DNA of 64,000 nt from Lepidostoma basale (lineage: Eukaryota > Arthropoda > Insecta > Trichoptera > Lepidostomatidae), in the NCBI GenBank assembly GCA_022606425.2, contig JAHDVF020001552.1:62001-126000 (forward strand). Reading direction: 5' to 3'. The notes below the pieces were generated by a model. That model was not told the DNA's origin and made no database searches. It saw nothing but the letters and a program-made list of their open reading frames with translations. The stretch's first letter is position 1. The number at the start of each line of letters is the position of its first letter. Positions 1 through 9,894 of the stretch are shown one piece after another. The position numbers were made by a program, and so were the translations under genes.

Positions 1-212
1 TTCGATTGTGAAGAAGAGTCCTTAAGGTTTGTCTCTGTGGGGATTATACACGATTTAGGGGTTTTTGTATTGGCTGAAAGGACGAAACCCGAAATCAAAC
101 CCCAATTATTTAGTGGTTGAAAGATTTAAACCCGAGGCCGTTTATGCAAATTGATGATAAGGAGTAAGTGCTGTTTGAATAAGTCGAGAGCGACGAAGTT
201 TGCGATGTTCGC

Positions 213-498
213 GTTGTGCCGATTGCGGATAGTTACTCCTATTTATAAAATAAATACGAAATACTTTTGAATGAATGTACAATAGCGTGAAAAAAAATCT
301 CAAAATAATGACTTAGATAGAAAAGCTACGAAAAGTAGGCGGTCTATTGTTTAGAAAGGTAATAGGTAGTTTTTCTATCGAATTATTTTTTTTAGATTTG
401 TTTTGTTTTCACGCTATTGTACATTTCCTATTTATTTTATAAATATGCGTGATAAAAATAAAATTCTCGTAGGAGTAACTGTCTGCAATCGGCCCAAC
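213..498. mobile_element. Foldback (MITE-like) element
   Basis: Two imperfect inverted arms of about 100 bp meet around position 350. The outer ends read GTTGTGCCGATTGC on the left and the complement of GTTGGGCCGATTGC on the right; the arms also share a segment containing TACAATAGCGTGAAAA. No coding potential is seen. It looks like a non-autonomous DNA element, but no clear target duplication was found. Bases 1-212 and 499-947 hold nothing I recognise. Confidence 0.6.
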
Positions 499-947
499 TT
501 TTAACTACTTATTGAAATATATACGAGTGTATCGTCCCTTTAGAGGTAAAACTCACTAAACGCAATATTGGGCCAAAATGACTTATGAATACCAACATTA
601 ATATTTTTTCAATCTCTATTCAGGAACACATCACTAAGTACATATTTTAATACGTTATTTATTATTGTTTTAATGGTAAAACTCACGATTTGAGCATTTT
701 CGTCAATTGCCTTCAAGTAAAAATCATTAAATCATTTAATTAGTTTTACCTGGCGACAAAACTGTAAGCTTTCATTGTTGTTTCACTAAATGCTCGCTGG
801 CGGCGCTTGCGAGGTATTGATGACACATTATCATACTTTTCGCGCCATTTGAGTTGAGTTGTTATATTCTACAAAACATATCTTTGAAATGAGTCAGAAA
901 AACAATATGTAATATATGAGTAATATAAATCCCAGCTCCTCTTATCC

Positions 948-2175
948 GTTTGATAAGGTGGACCACCAACTTTTGCTTCGAAAGCTTCAAAGGATTGGCT
1001 TTAGTGACAATCTGCTCAAGCTTTTCTCTAGCTATCTAACATCTCGAAAACAATATGTGTCATATGGACTTTTTCAGTCTTCGGCCTTTCACACCTCATC
1101 AGGGGTGCCACAAGGGTCTAATTTAGGACCATTGCTTTTCACGATATTCATAAATGATATTTCTAACGAAATAAAGTTTTCAAATTTTTTATTATTTGCT
1201 GATGACATAAAAGTTTTCTCTGAAATAGAGAATCCCTCAGATTGCTTGAAGCTTCAGTGTGACATTCAGAGCATAACCCAATGGAGTAAACGTAATAAAT
1301 TATTCTTCAACGTCTCCAAGTGCTTTGTTATGTCATACACACGGGCATCGAAAACATTATACTTTCGCTATCTTATGGATGGGGTACAGCTTGAAAGAGC
1401 TTCTACATCCAGAGATCTCGGTGTTCTGTTCGATGCTCAATTATCGTTCAATCTTCACATAGTTGCTCTATGTAATAGTTCCATTAAAATGCTTGGATTT
1501 GTTTTCAGGAATGCCAAGATATTTTCGAACACACAGGTACTTAGGGTGTTGTATAATTCCCTGGTAAGAAGTCGGCTGGAATATAGTTCCGTTATTTGGT
1601 CACCGCCTGGGATCCGATATTCTCTGATGGTGGAGCGAGTGCAGAAAAAATTTCTGCGCTTTCTTTACCTCAGGGAGCGCGGTTATTACCCGTGGCTCTT
1701 TCCGACTGAATTCTTGCTAGGTATGCTAAGCTACCAATCATTGGAGAGAAGGAGGAACATTCACTTGGGAGTTCACTTCTTTCAGCTGATTGGCGGCCGT
1801 ATACAGAACTCGGATGTCCTGAGTGATGTAGGTCTATTTGTCCCTGATAATTACCTTCGTCAAAGACAGCACAGATTGTTTTATTTGCCACGCTGCAGAA
1901 CCAACCTGCCAATGGTAATGCCTGTGGGTAGGGCAATCTTATTGCTTAATCGGATCGCCTCGGAGGTCGACATATTTCGTGATAGTGTGAGTTGCCTCAG
2001 GGATGCAATATCAATGTTATGATTTTTTCTTACTCTTAAGCTTCATTTTTATTTTTTTTAATGCTTCTCTGTTTATAATGTAATTGCAAATGATTTGGAA
2101 TTGTATGTCTGTAATGTTTGTGATTATTAGCAAAATAAATGAAATGAAATGAAATGAAAATGAAATGAAATGAAA
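948..2175 (+). mobile_element. 5'-truncated jockey/L2-like LINE, reverse transcriptase part
   Basis: An open frame ending at TGA 2022 gives about 358 residues of a non-LTR retrotransposon reverse transcriptase. The visible motifs, in order, are FDKVDHQLL just after motif A, SGVPQGSNLGPLLF (motif B), LLFADDIKVF (motif C with its two aspartates), and the C-terminal region with LEYSSVIWSP. The copy begins within motif A, so the upstream fingers, the motif-A catalytic aspartate and the endonuclease are missing; the ATG at 916 lies in flanking DNA and is not a real start. A short 3' UTR follows, and the tail at about 2135-2175 is a GAAAT-type tandem array, typical of target-primed insertion. The RT frame is otherwise undisrupted, so it may be fairly young. 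The clade is uncertain (jockey, CR1 or L2). Confidence 0.85.
2135..2175 (+). repeat. GAAAT tandem tail of the LINE
   Basis: Repeated GAAAT units with one variant unit form the 3' tail of the preceding LINE. Short-unit tails of this sort replace poly(A) in several LINE clades. Confidence 0.8.
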
Positions 2176-2230
2176 CAATTAATACTTACAATAACAAATT
2201 CTCTTTACAATAAAAAAACAAACAAACACA

Positions 2231-2492
2231 TCGCACCGTGAGTGTAAAACCGAGATAAGTGCAAATATAAATTTTGGAGATATGGGAGTTTAAAGACTTC
2301 ATATTGCTTGGAAAAACTGTTTTTTTTTTAAATAAACCAATGATTTTCTTTTTATAGGTATATTACTATAAACCGAAAATCATTGGTTTATTTAAAAAAA
2401 AAACAGTTTTTCCAAGCAATATGAAGTCTTTAAACTCCCATATCTCCAAAATTTATATTTGCACTTATCTCGGTTTTACACTCACGGTGCGA
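2231..2492. mobile_element. Near-perfect foldback element, 262 bp
   Basis: The left arm starts TCGCACCGTGAGTGTAAAAC and the right arm ends in its exact complement at 2492. Arms of roughly 115 bp match almost without error around a short AT-rich loop near 2355. Such identity suggests a recent insertion. There is no open frame. Target duplication is not evident. From 2493 to 2893 nothing is recognised. Confidence 0.75.
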
Positions 2493-2893
2493 CATAACTA
2501 AAGCGTATACGAGTATATGTATATTCGTTCGATTTCTGATATTTATGTACAATTTCACAACAGTTTACACAGATTAGTGAAAAGGATTATAAAAATAAAA
2601 TTAAGATGATAATTTCGGATATGAAGAACAAATAACCTTAAACTTAAGGATATTCTCAATTGTTATTTATTTATTTTTCAAAAGGCATTAATAAATTATA
2701 TAAATGAGGATTTTTATCAAATTTCTCTACTTTAGGAATCTGTAAACAATTTTAGAGAAGATATTTCATAGCTAGTATGTTCTTTGAGATGTTACTTATT
2801 ATTATTATTATTTTTTAATATTGATTGGAAAATACATGTTTTGCTTTGTTTAGATATTATTGAATGTTTCATAATGTTTTGTAAGTTGAAATA

Positions 2894-2984
2894 AGTAATA
2901 TACTTAGGAAATTGAAAATAACTTTGTTTAATCCACTAATTAGTGGTTTAAAAAAGTTATTTTCAATTTCCTAAGTACATTACT
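2894..2984. repeat. Inverted repeat hairpin, 91 bp
   Basis: Arms of about 32 bp (AGTAATATACTTAGGAAATT on the left, its near complement on the right) flank a centre that is itself palindromic (CCACTAATTAGTGG). One mismatch is visible in the outer arms. Likely a small foldback repeat. Confidence 0.6.
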
Positions 2985-3090
2985 AAGGAATTCCACAGTG
3001 TTAATGCCTTAGCGTTGAATAAGTTTAAATAACTAACTCTCATAAAATATAATAAAACTTATAGAAAACGGAAGTTTTCATTAATCTTAA
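2985..3090 (+). repeat. Decayed right arm of an HH-A repeat
   Basis: The end shared with other HH-A copies is present (ATAAAATATAATAAAACTTA, then a GAAAAC...GTTTTCATT segment), but the hammerhead-like core has been lost; only TAATGCCTTAG survives. From 3091 to 3640 nothing is recognised. Confidence 0.5.
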
Positions 3091-3639
3091 AAACATGTTT
3101 AAAACGAAGTTTTACATTAATAATTTATTCATAAAACTACAAACTGAATTTGAATTGTTGAATCAGGTAGGAAAGACAAAATATTTTAGATTTTCATATG
3201 TAAAATTTTACGTGTAATCGCAGAGAAGACTGTAAAATGTTTAGTTAAATCGGATAATTCAATGATAAAATGTTTGATTGTAGGGAAAACAAATATCTGT
3301 CGTCATTTTTAAATATGATATTTTCAAAATTATGGTTGTCAGCTAGTAGCTAGCCTTCGTGGGTTGACGGGGACTTTACTAGGGAAGGGAACCGGATCGT
3401 TTTATTTAATAGTAGTAAGTCTGATGAAATAAAAGTTTGAAGTATAATACAAACGTATATCCGTAAAGAATAGAGAAAGTGTTTTACATGAAATATTTTA
3501 CGTTACAGACTAAAAGACGGAGAAACTAATGGGAAGGCCAACCAGTAGACCAAGATAAACAAAATATTTTGTTTAATTTTAGTAGTGTTAAAAATAAATA
3601 TACGAATTTTATGAAACATTATTTTATATTAATGTCAAT

Positions 3640-3800
3640 AACTGACAGTTTACTCTCTCACCCTAACGAAGCTCCAGCGGGAGCGAAACCGGTTGGTGTT
3701 ACCAAATAAATTGGTGTTAATATAAATGACAAAAAGTGTATTATTATCTCATTTAATAATGTCACACTACAAATTAAGTGCTTCATACGAAAATTTTATA
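3640..3800 (+). mobile_element. HH-B repeat unit (single arm)
   Basis: One arm of the HH-B family: GTTTACTCTCTCACC, the hammerhead-like core, GGTGTTACCAAAT, and the distal segment CAAATTAAGTGCTTCATACG near 3772-3791. The same distal segment recurs near 9413 (+) and 57896 (-). It is non-coding and probably a terminal unit of a Penelope-like non-autonomous element. Confidence 0.6.
3659..3698 (+). ncRNA. Hammerhead-like ribozyme motif, HH-B
   Basis: Stem I is CACC (3659-3662) with GGTG (3695-3698). The core is CTAACGA, one change (G5 to A) from the CTGANGA consensus, followed by one extra A, then stem II GCTCC with GGAGC. GAAAC follows, with the self-complementary ACCGGT as stem III and T as the cleavage-site base. 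The G5 change would be expected to damage activity. Confidence 0.55.
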
Positions 3801-3889
3801 TTCCATTGTAGATAAAAATTTAAATTAAAATAACATTCGTCTCAAAATTAAATTTTAGTATAATTATTTAAATACTATTTTTGTATAGA

Positions 3890-4030
3890 ATCTTGTTCAG
3901 CACCCCTGATCTGTATGTATATAAAGGAGTCAGTTTATAACAGTTTCACCAGTCTGTCGATGCCAGCTGTCCTGGCAAAATCAGTCGCTGTCGAAATAAA
4001 GACAAAGTGAAAGTAATTATTAAAATACCC
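3890..4030 (+). repeat. Foldback-I repeat, half copy
   Basis: The segment CAGTCTGTCGATGC followed by CCTGGCAAAA and an AAAGTGAAAGTA end matches the arms of the foldback at 44545-44705. A stem (GCCAG with CTGGC) is present, but the flanking bases only loosely resemble a hammerhead core (CTGTCGA and AAAAT). From 4031 to 4430 nothing certain is seen. Confidence 0.4.
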
Positions 4031-4527
4031 TGATTTATTTAATTATTATAGAATATATAAGTTACTAAAATTATTCTTGGTAACGAATATGACAAAAGAA
4101 TATGAAATGTCTTGCCGCTGTGCGATCCCTTTGGACTCCATTGTACAACATATCCAACGTATCTGGAGCAAGCACGGTACAAATATTTTAATTGCCATGT
4201 CATAAACAAAAGAATATCTCCCACAATGCCATGCTTGCCGCTTATTAAAAAATAAAATAATGACTCAGTTTCGGGATGTCAACGGTCCTCGTTTCAAGAT
4301 AATGGGAAAATTGTGGGTATTTATTTACCGACGGATCAGGACCTACTTGAAGGGAGTAATGTTTCGGATTATTTCATTTAAAGCCCTCCACAATTTTTGA
4401 GTATAAAATTACTAATTTATTCTAATAATTTATTATTTCTTGAACAATGATGTAAAATTCCATATTAAATAATTTATACAAATGAAAACGTCCGTTTTCT
4501 AGAAGTTTTATTATATTTTATTGGAAT

Positions 4528-4558
4528 GACATGTTTCGCCCTTCTAATGCATTATCAA
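4528..4558 (-). ncRNA. Hammerhead-like motif, HH-A, left arm
   Basis: On the minus strand the core reads TTGATAA, an extra T, a stem, GAAAC, self-complementary ACATGT and C, so the scissile triplet is GTC. Positions 3 and 8 are T and A instead of C and G, which keeps a Watson-Crick pair. Stem I is weak (about 2 bp). Confidence 0.5.
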
Positions 4559-4581
4559 ATGTTATCTTTATCAAATGACAT

Positions 4582-4612
4582 TTGATAATGCCTTAGAAGG
4601 GCGAAACATGTC
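4582..4612 (+). ncRNA. Hammerhead-like motif, HH-A, right arm
   Basis: The core is TTGATAA (4582-4588), extra T 4589, stem II GCCTT with AGGGC around the loop AGA, GAAAC from 4603, stem III ACATGT and the GTC cleavage triplet ending at 4612. The 3-8 pair is T-A. Stem I is only about 2 bp, so activity as a monomer is doubtful. Confidence 0.55.
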
Positions 4613-4744
4613 ATTCCCATAAAATATAATAAATCTTTTAGAAAACTGACGTTTTCATTCGTATTAATTATTCCAATAATTTAACAATAAAAATGAATTT
4701 TATTCCGGAAAGTAAAACTTTTACAAATGTTTCAGAGGTTTTTA

Positions 4745-4950
4745 AATCAATCCTTCATCTTCTTCTTCTTCTTCCTTATTGTAGACCTATATGGTCTGTT
4801 CTCCAGAGGGTTGCTCCTCTTGTGAGGTGGATTCCCAACTGTCCTTATATATTTTAGAAAGTCTTCCACGGGGACGAGTCTCGTGACGCTGATTATGTAG
4901 TGCAATATAGAGTAGTCTGGTAGTGTCCATTTTTCGTCATCAGTTCGTTT
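4745..4950 (-). repeat. Unassigned repeat fragment with CTT run
   Basis: The minus strand carries an open stretch that ends in a run of lysines coded by GAA/AAG repeats (plus-strand CTTCTTCTT near 4758-4775). This resembles the 3' ends of several LINE families, but no reverse transcriptase motif is visible, so the assignment is weak. Confidence 0.3.
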
Positions 4951-5049
4951 TCTCCAAAAGAAAAAAATATATAATAACAAAAATTTCAAATTAAAATACG
5001 TAATTTTCATATAAGGCATTAAATTTGTGATATGGCATTATTTAAAACA

Positions 5050-5135
5050 CTTTATTTTGTTTTTACACCACTTTACATTGTTTTATTGAACCAACCGGTT
5101 TCGCTTCCGCCGGAGCTTCGTCAGGGTTAAAATAA
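5050..5135 (-). mobile_element. HH-B repeat unit, single arm
   Basis: The arm has the HH-B order on the minus strand: core motif, then GGTTCAATAAAAC and a segment resembling AAAGTGGTGT. It contains an almost intact ribozyme-like motif, listed separately. Bases 5136-5720 contain no other recognisable feature. Confidence 0.55.
5089..5128 (-). ncRNA. Hammerhead-like ribozyme motif, HH-B, intact core
   Basis: Core CTGACGA with an extra A, stem II GCTCC with GGAAGC (one imperfection), GAAAC, self-complementary ACCGGT, then T at the cut site. Stem I is AACC with GGTT, differing from other HH-B copies (CACC with GGTG) at both strands in a compensating way, which argues for selection on pairing. Confidence 0.65.
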
Positions 5136-5724
5136 CGAACTGATTTAGTTTGATTTTGTAACCCCGATGAAGCTTCGGCCAAATAATACCAATTTCAACT
5201 TTCGTATTTCAACTATCGTACACGAGGGTTGAAATTGGTATTTTTTCCAAATAAAACCAAAATACATTTGAATTTCTGATTATCTCAAACTATTTCATTC
5301 TCGGTAGTAACCATATTTTAAAACTTTTACATTTAAAATGAATTTATATCGCTTTGAGATTTATTATAATGGGGTAAAAAAAGGGAAGAGATTTACAAAA
5401 ATGTTTCCGGGTTACTACGTACAAAATATTCTCGTTCAGTTACAATTTCAATATTCACGATTTTTAATAATGTGACGAGCGAGGCTGCTGTATAAATTTG
5501 ATATTGTACTCGCTAACGATATTCATTTAATGTTACACTTCACGTAGAAGAGATCTTTTGAAATAAATTGTAATTCCTGACAAGAGAAGATTCCAAAGCA
5601 TTATGATCATTGATCATCTTATATAGATTATCAATATATTATAATACATTATTTATCTTTATGAAAATAAACAATGTCACACGAAATTAACAAAATGAGT
5701 TTTAGTTTTTTCCAATTCATGTGT

Positions 5725-5890
5725 GATAATTACTTTCGTGGTGGAGTGGCAAGAGTCATTTCAAGTGTGATTGTCACACTGTCTATTGTGTGGTGTAGAA
5801 TTCACGTGACAATAAAATTGCGATAGATCAGTTACCTATCACATGTCATGAGAATCAATATAAATAGTATACAGTGGGTTCAAACGACCT
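5725..5890 (+). mobile_element. tRNA-derived SINE, diverged copy
   Basis: The head CTTTCGTGGTGGAGTGGCAAG resembles a tRNA A box, and the body matches other copies of the same SINE (GTAGAATTCACGTGACAATA, then CTATCACATGTCATGAGAATC). The B box region is deleted. Same family as copies near 13.9, 18.1, 18.3, 56.9 and 60.2 kb. Confidence 0.6.
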
Positions 5891-6039
5891 GTTGCATACA
5901 ATACAAATCAAAGGTTGAATTTGATGCTTCATCTTTGAAAAGCAAGTAACTTTTTCACTTACACTCACATACACACCTCTTTCAAATCTCACTTAAAATA
6001 AACTAAATTTTTCGAAAACATCATTACTTCATTACTTCA

Positions 6040-6570
6040 TCGGTAGCTACAGTGACCTATATGACGAGGAGCGAGCACAAACCAGCAAAGCGACAGCCGT
6101 GGATGGCTGCCTGCGCGATACCATATGGAGGAACAAATACATGCTAACCGAAAGTAAAGTCAAGATATACAAGGCATGCATTCGCCCCATCATGACGTAT
6201 GGAATAGAGGTCAGCGCCGATACCAATAGAACTAAGAACCTTCTTAGTGTAGCAGAAATGCGAACCCTGCGCTCCATCGCAGGGAAAACCCTCAGAGATT
6301 GAATTAGAAATGTAACGATAAGGTCTGTCTGTGGTGTTGAGGACATAGTGAGATTGGAGAAGATGTAAAAGGCGCTTTTGGAGAGATCACGTGGACCGCA
6401 TGGAGAATACAAAAATTGCAAAAATTGTTAAAGATGAAAACCCAAGCAGCAAGAGATTACCAGGAAGGCCGCTGAAGAGATGGAGAGATGGCTGGATATC
6501 ATCATCCCAGGACAGCCCACCGTCACAAACAGGTCATACGACCTAAACTAAGAGGAAGAAGAAGATCATT
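6040..6570 (+). mobile_element. LINE fragment (beta family), C-terminal RT region
   Basis: Conceptual translation gives YKACIRPIMTYGIEVSADT, a motif of the thumb region after the reverse transcriptase, then SVAEMRTLRSIAGKTLRD. The frame is broken by stops after 6302, but LINE-like text continues to a GAAGAAGAAG tail near 6555. It is a 5'-truncated, dead copy. A related copy lies at 26515-26830. Confidence 0.7.
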
Positions 6571-6639
6571 ACTTCAGATAATGTCTTGGGAAAAAAAATG
6601 CGTGGATTGTATTTTAGCAATTGGATTTTTGGTTGTAAA

Positions 6640-6905
6640 ACGGTAACCTATCTTCTTCTTCAAGTGCCCTGTCGGGTCCCCCCAACGTTGGCGATCACCT
6701 AGGCAAACCTGTCCCTGTCCTGCACTGCTTGGAACAGCTCCTCCCCACTTCGGAGGCCGGTCCACTGCCTCGCGTTTCCTCGGGGGCCTCGGCGTCCCTC
6801 AATTTTCCCCTCCAATATCAGTTGGAGAAGGTGGTACTTTTCCCCACGCAGTATATGACCAAGATGAGAGATCTTTCGAACCTTGATAGTTAACCTATGT
6901 TGGTA
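6640..6905 (-). mobile_element. LINE fragment (gamma family), 3' end
   Basis: The minus strand encodes ISHLGHILRGEKYHLLQLI followed by EGKIEGRRGP and AVQDRDRFA, the C-terminal end of an RTE-type LINE protein. It ends in a CTTCTTCTT run on the plus strand, that is a GAA-rich tail. Other gamma copies lie at 36.7, 39.0, 40.2, 42.2 and 61.3 kb. Bases 6906-7840 have no recognised feature. Confidence 0.75.
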
Positions 6906-7844
6906 GTAAAAAATATCAATTTTTGAAATAAAACATAATTTAAAACGTATATTATAATTCATAAATAAAATTTAATATTTTGGCTACGACAAATACCGCT
7001 GTCGGCCCAGAATCGACAACCTGACTTATTATTTATTCAGGTGAGTTCCTGACGTCATACACTTAACGTTTTCCGAGACTACACCGGTCGGTTGACTCAA
7101 CAAGTCTACCCGTTCCAAAGTGAAAGTTTGTCTGCCTTCTCCCACCAGAGTTCTCAAGTTTCCTCGAGTATTCTAGTTTAAAACCAAAACGTCTGTCAAG
7201 GAGAAGAGAGGTGAATCTCGGTTGGGCGAGCCCAACTTTGTTTCTTTACCGATGTCTATTGTGCGGAGTAGTAAGCAGTACTTAAACTGTGTCTTTGGAA
7301 ACAAACAACTTGATCTGTTTACGTGGCAACATTAATATTATATTTCACAAAAGTAGCCACGCACGCAAGTTCAATAATCACCACGAAAATTAAAATATAT
7401 TAATGGTGTATTTATTTTTCTTTTTATTTCATCACAATACCCCTGATCGGAGTTTTACTATCTGTAAATAACTGACTTTCAAATTTTATTTAGGACGTAT
7501 TCATCCGCCTTCTATTTCTTTCTTATTTCCTTGTTCTGTATTTTATCAAACATTGTCTAAAAACTAACTGGTATTATTTCTATAGTATTTATCCTTTTTT
7601 AACTCTCATCTATTACAATAAGTCGTCATCGTGTTTTAATTCACATTATAATAATTTATTCATATTAAAAACCTAAATACACGCAATGAAGATTCTTATA
7701 GAAGTTTATGAGATTACTTCTGTTACAATTAAATCAAAGCGTTCTGTCCACAAAGCTACCTTAAATATTGGCATTAGAGCTATATAACGATCAGCAATAT
7801 TTGCTGTAGTCGATCATTTTGTATTATATAATTACAATTTACTA

Positions 7845-7990
7845 ACAAACCATCACGTCTCCCCGAAAAGGTAGGTAGAAATAATGGACTGCCACACTGA
7901 TTTTTCCTGTCATACTTATCTTGATTCCTCAACATGTATACATCGTGTCATGCACGCACGTCGATTTCTCAGATTCCTCATGTGGCCTAC
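7845..7990 (-). mobile_element. LINE alpha fragment, 3' end
   Basis: The minus strand begins with a segment matching the alpha 3' end (GGCAGTCCATT, then TTTTCGGGGAGACGTGATGG) and reads toward the GTCGATTTCTC region seen in many alpha copies. Heavily diverged. Confidence 0.6.
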
Positions 7991-8246
7991 ATTATTTATA
8001 TAGGTAACCTAACATTATTTATCATTATTTCTTCATTTATTATTTTAAGTCCAACCAATTTTGATTATGCGTTCATTATTTATAATTACACGATGAGCTA
8101 AATGTTAAAATATAGTTTGTTAATAATTTTAACTCACTTTTCATTTTCGTAATAACATGTAATAGTGTTGTTTTTGTAGCGACAAAAACCTCTCCCTTGG
8201 TTCAAAGACCTAAACTTTTTTTCCATGAATTTCAAATTACATTCAC

Positions 8247-8383
8247 CTGAAAACCGGATGCAAAAAGGCAAATAAGTCGGTTTTCCTGCACTTTGAGGCA
8301 GCACGTAAAACCAATCCACGATTTTGAATTTTCCTCTGACAGTTCGTTACCAAGTTCACGCCGGATATTGAAAATGCTGCCAT
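8247..8383 (-). CDS. Candidate first coding exon of a host gene (unknown)
   Basis: On the minus strand an ATG at 8383 in a good context (AACATGG) opens 45 codons and 2 bases up to a consensus splice donor, CAG then GTGAAT. The peptide starts MAAFSISGVNLVTNC and is rich in Arg/Lys with few acidic residues, which would suit a mitochondrial targeting sequence. No protein family is recognised and no following exon was found. The segment does not resemble any repeat in the window. It could also be chance. Confidence 0.3.
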
Positions 8384-8763
8384 GTTGAATCGGCGGTTGC
8401 AAATTTCATATTTACCTCTTTTTGCGTTCATAAAGCTGTTCAGTGGTGGCGGGCGGGGCTGGGAGAATTGGGTGGACGCCGTATAATGAAATGAGAACTC
8501 GGCAAATTTTAACCGTTCGATTGAAGTGATACTTATATACTTACAATTATAATAATCTAAATGATGAAACCTTTTATAATTATATTGAGGATTCTTCCAA
8601 TGGTGTGGGGTCACATTTGTAAATAAATGTGTCTATTATTTTTTTTTAAATCATAAGGATTAATTTTTTTAAAATCATTACAAGACTATAATAATATTTA
8701 TTATTTGCATTTTTTTTAATATGAATTTTTTTTTTTTAATTTTTCTTCGATTGGTTATAGTTT

Positions 8764-9015
8764 GATTACGAATTATATAACGATAATCGTAATTCGCTTT
8801 ATTCTTTAAATGTCTATTAGTTAATCTTTGCTGCCGAAACCGGTCGAAAATAATTGACCAAATGTAAAATTTCTGTAATTTACTAAATTGAATGGATTAA
8901 GTAAATTACAGAAATTATATAATTGGTAAATTATTTTCGACCAGTTTCGGCAGCAAAGATAGAAGTAGACACATTAATAGTATAGCGAATTACGATTATT
9001 GTTGCGTAATTTGTA
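8764..9015. mobile_element. Foldback element with GAAAC palindrome (family J)
   Basis: Inverted arms start with GATTACGAATTA and run to a centre near 8895. Each arm carries CTGCCGAAACCGGTCG, or its close variant, which looks like the 3' half of the hammerhead-like motif (GAAAC plus self-complementary ACCGGT and C). The CTGANGA half could not be found, so no ribozyme is called. Confidence 0.5.
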
Positions 9016-9179
9016 ATCAAACCAAAGAATTTCGACACCCAATATAAAGTAATAAGACATGCAATACTGTCAAAAAAACAACACTGAATATTTCAAAAAC
9101 ACTTTTAAATACTGTATGTACACCACTTTATTTAATTATTATTAAGAATGCATTTTTATCAAGAGGTTTCATAAAAAAA

Positions 9180-9445
9180 CATTTTATTATCTTAAAAACC
9201 ACTTTATTTGTTTTAACGAACCAAACGGTTTCGCTCTTGCCGGAGCTTCGACAGGGTTGCAGAAACTTTCTGATAGTAAAAAATACGTGGAAAAAAGTGG
9301 ACATTTTGGCATTTTGGCAAAGATCCGGCGGGAGTGAAACCGGTTGGTTTGTTAAAGCAACTAAAGTGGTGTTAAAACAAAATATGAAAGTGTTATAAAT
9401 AATGCTACACTACAAAATTAAGTGCTTCATACGAAAGTATATGAA
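9180..9445. mobile_element. HH-B foldback element
   Basis: Two HH-B arms face each other. The left arm holds a near-complete minus-strand motif; the right arm (9321-9350, plus strand) keeps GGCGGGAG, TGAAAC and the ACCGGT palindrome but lost the CTGACGA part. It ends at the distal segment ATTAAGTGCTTCATACGAAA. Confidence 0.6.
9219..9258 (-). ncRNA. Hammerhead-like motif, HH-B, damaged core
   Basis: Core reads CTGTCGA (A6 changed), extra A, stem II GCTCC/GAGC, GAAAC, stem III ACCGTT (one step from a palindrome), T. Stem I AACC with GGTT pairs as in the 5.1 kb copy. Confidence 0.45.
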
Positions 9446-9577
9446 ATATTTCGTTGTATGTTTGCTATTCGATTCAAGATTTTCTCGATAGAAATATCTC
9501 AAATGAAATTACAACTCTATTATGATGTATCCCATTTTGTATCATAATTGTATGAATAAAAATATGCTGAATGCAAC

Positions 9578-9620
9578 AGAGAGAGAGAATAGAGGATAGA
9601 GAGAATAGAGGAGAGAGCGT
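9578..9620. repeat. GA-rich low-complexity tract
   Basis: GAGAGAGAGAATAGAGGATA and similar units form an impure purine tract. Its surroundings (9446-9894) show nothing else recognisable. Confidence 0.6.
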
Positions 9621-9894
9621 GTACAAGTATTAACCAGCAGTTACTTGCCACAGTATCTGCTCCAAGGACAGAGAATTGGTTGAAGACGGCGGTGGGGGAT
9701 CTCACTCGAACTTGAGGAAGAAAAAATTCCTAAGTGATCCGGGCTACAGATTATGGCTGCCCAAAGACACCAGGGCGTACAGTTGGCTGCACAACATCTT
9801 TGTGAATAAACAACTTTGATTTACAAAAAGTGTTATTTGGAAAACGCTAAAATAAAATTGCACTTTCTAGTAGATAATATTAACCCGGTATATA

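Larger units (their letters stand above)
4431..4680. mobile_element. HH-A foldback element, complete pair of arms
   Basis: This is the best-preserved HH-A copy. The left outer segment (ATTGTTTCTTGAACAATGAT type) leads into GAAAACGTCCGTTTTCTAGA and a hammerhead-like motif on the minus strand. After a short centre near 4570 the same order returns inverted, ending at GTTTTCATTCGTATT. Related copies lie near 11.5, 13.1, 14.2, 19.2, 21.5-25.0, 35.1-36.3, 41.3, 43.2, 52.2, 53.2 and 54.6 kb. No coding capacity. Confidence 0.7.
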
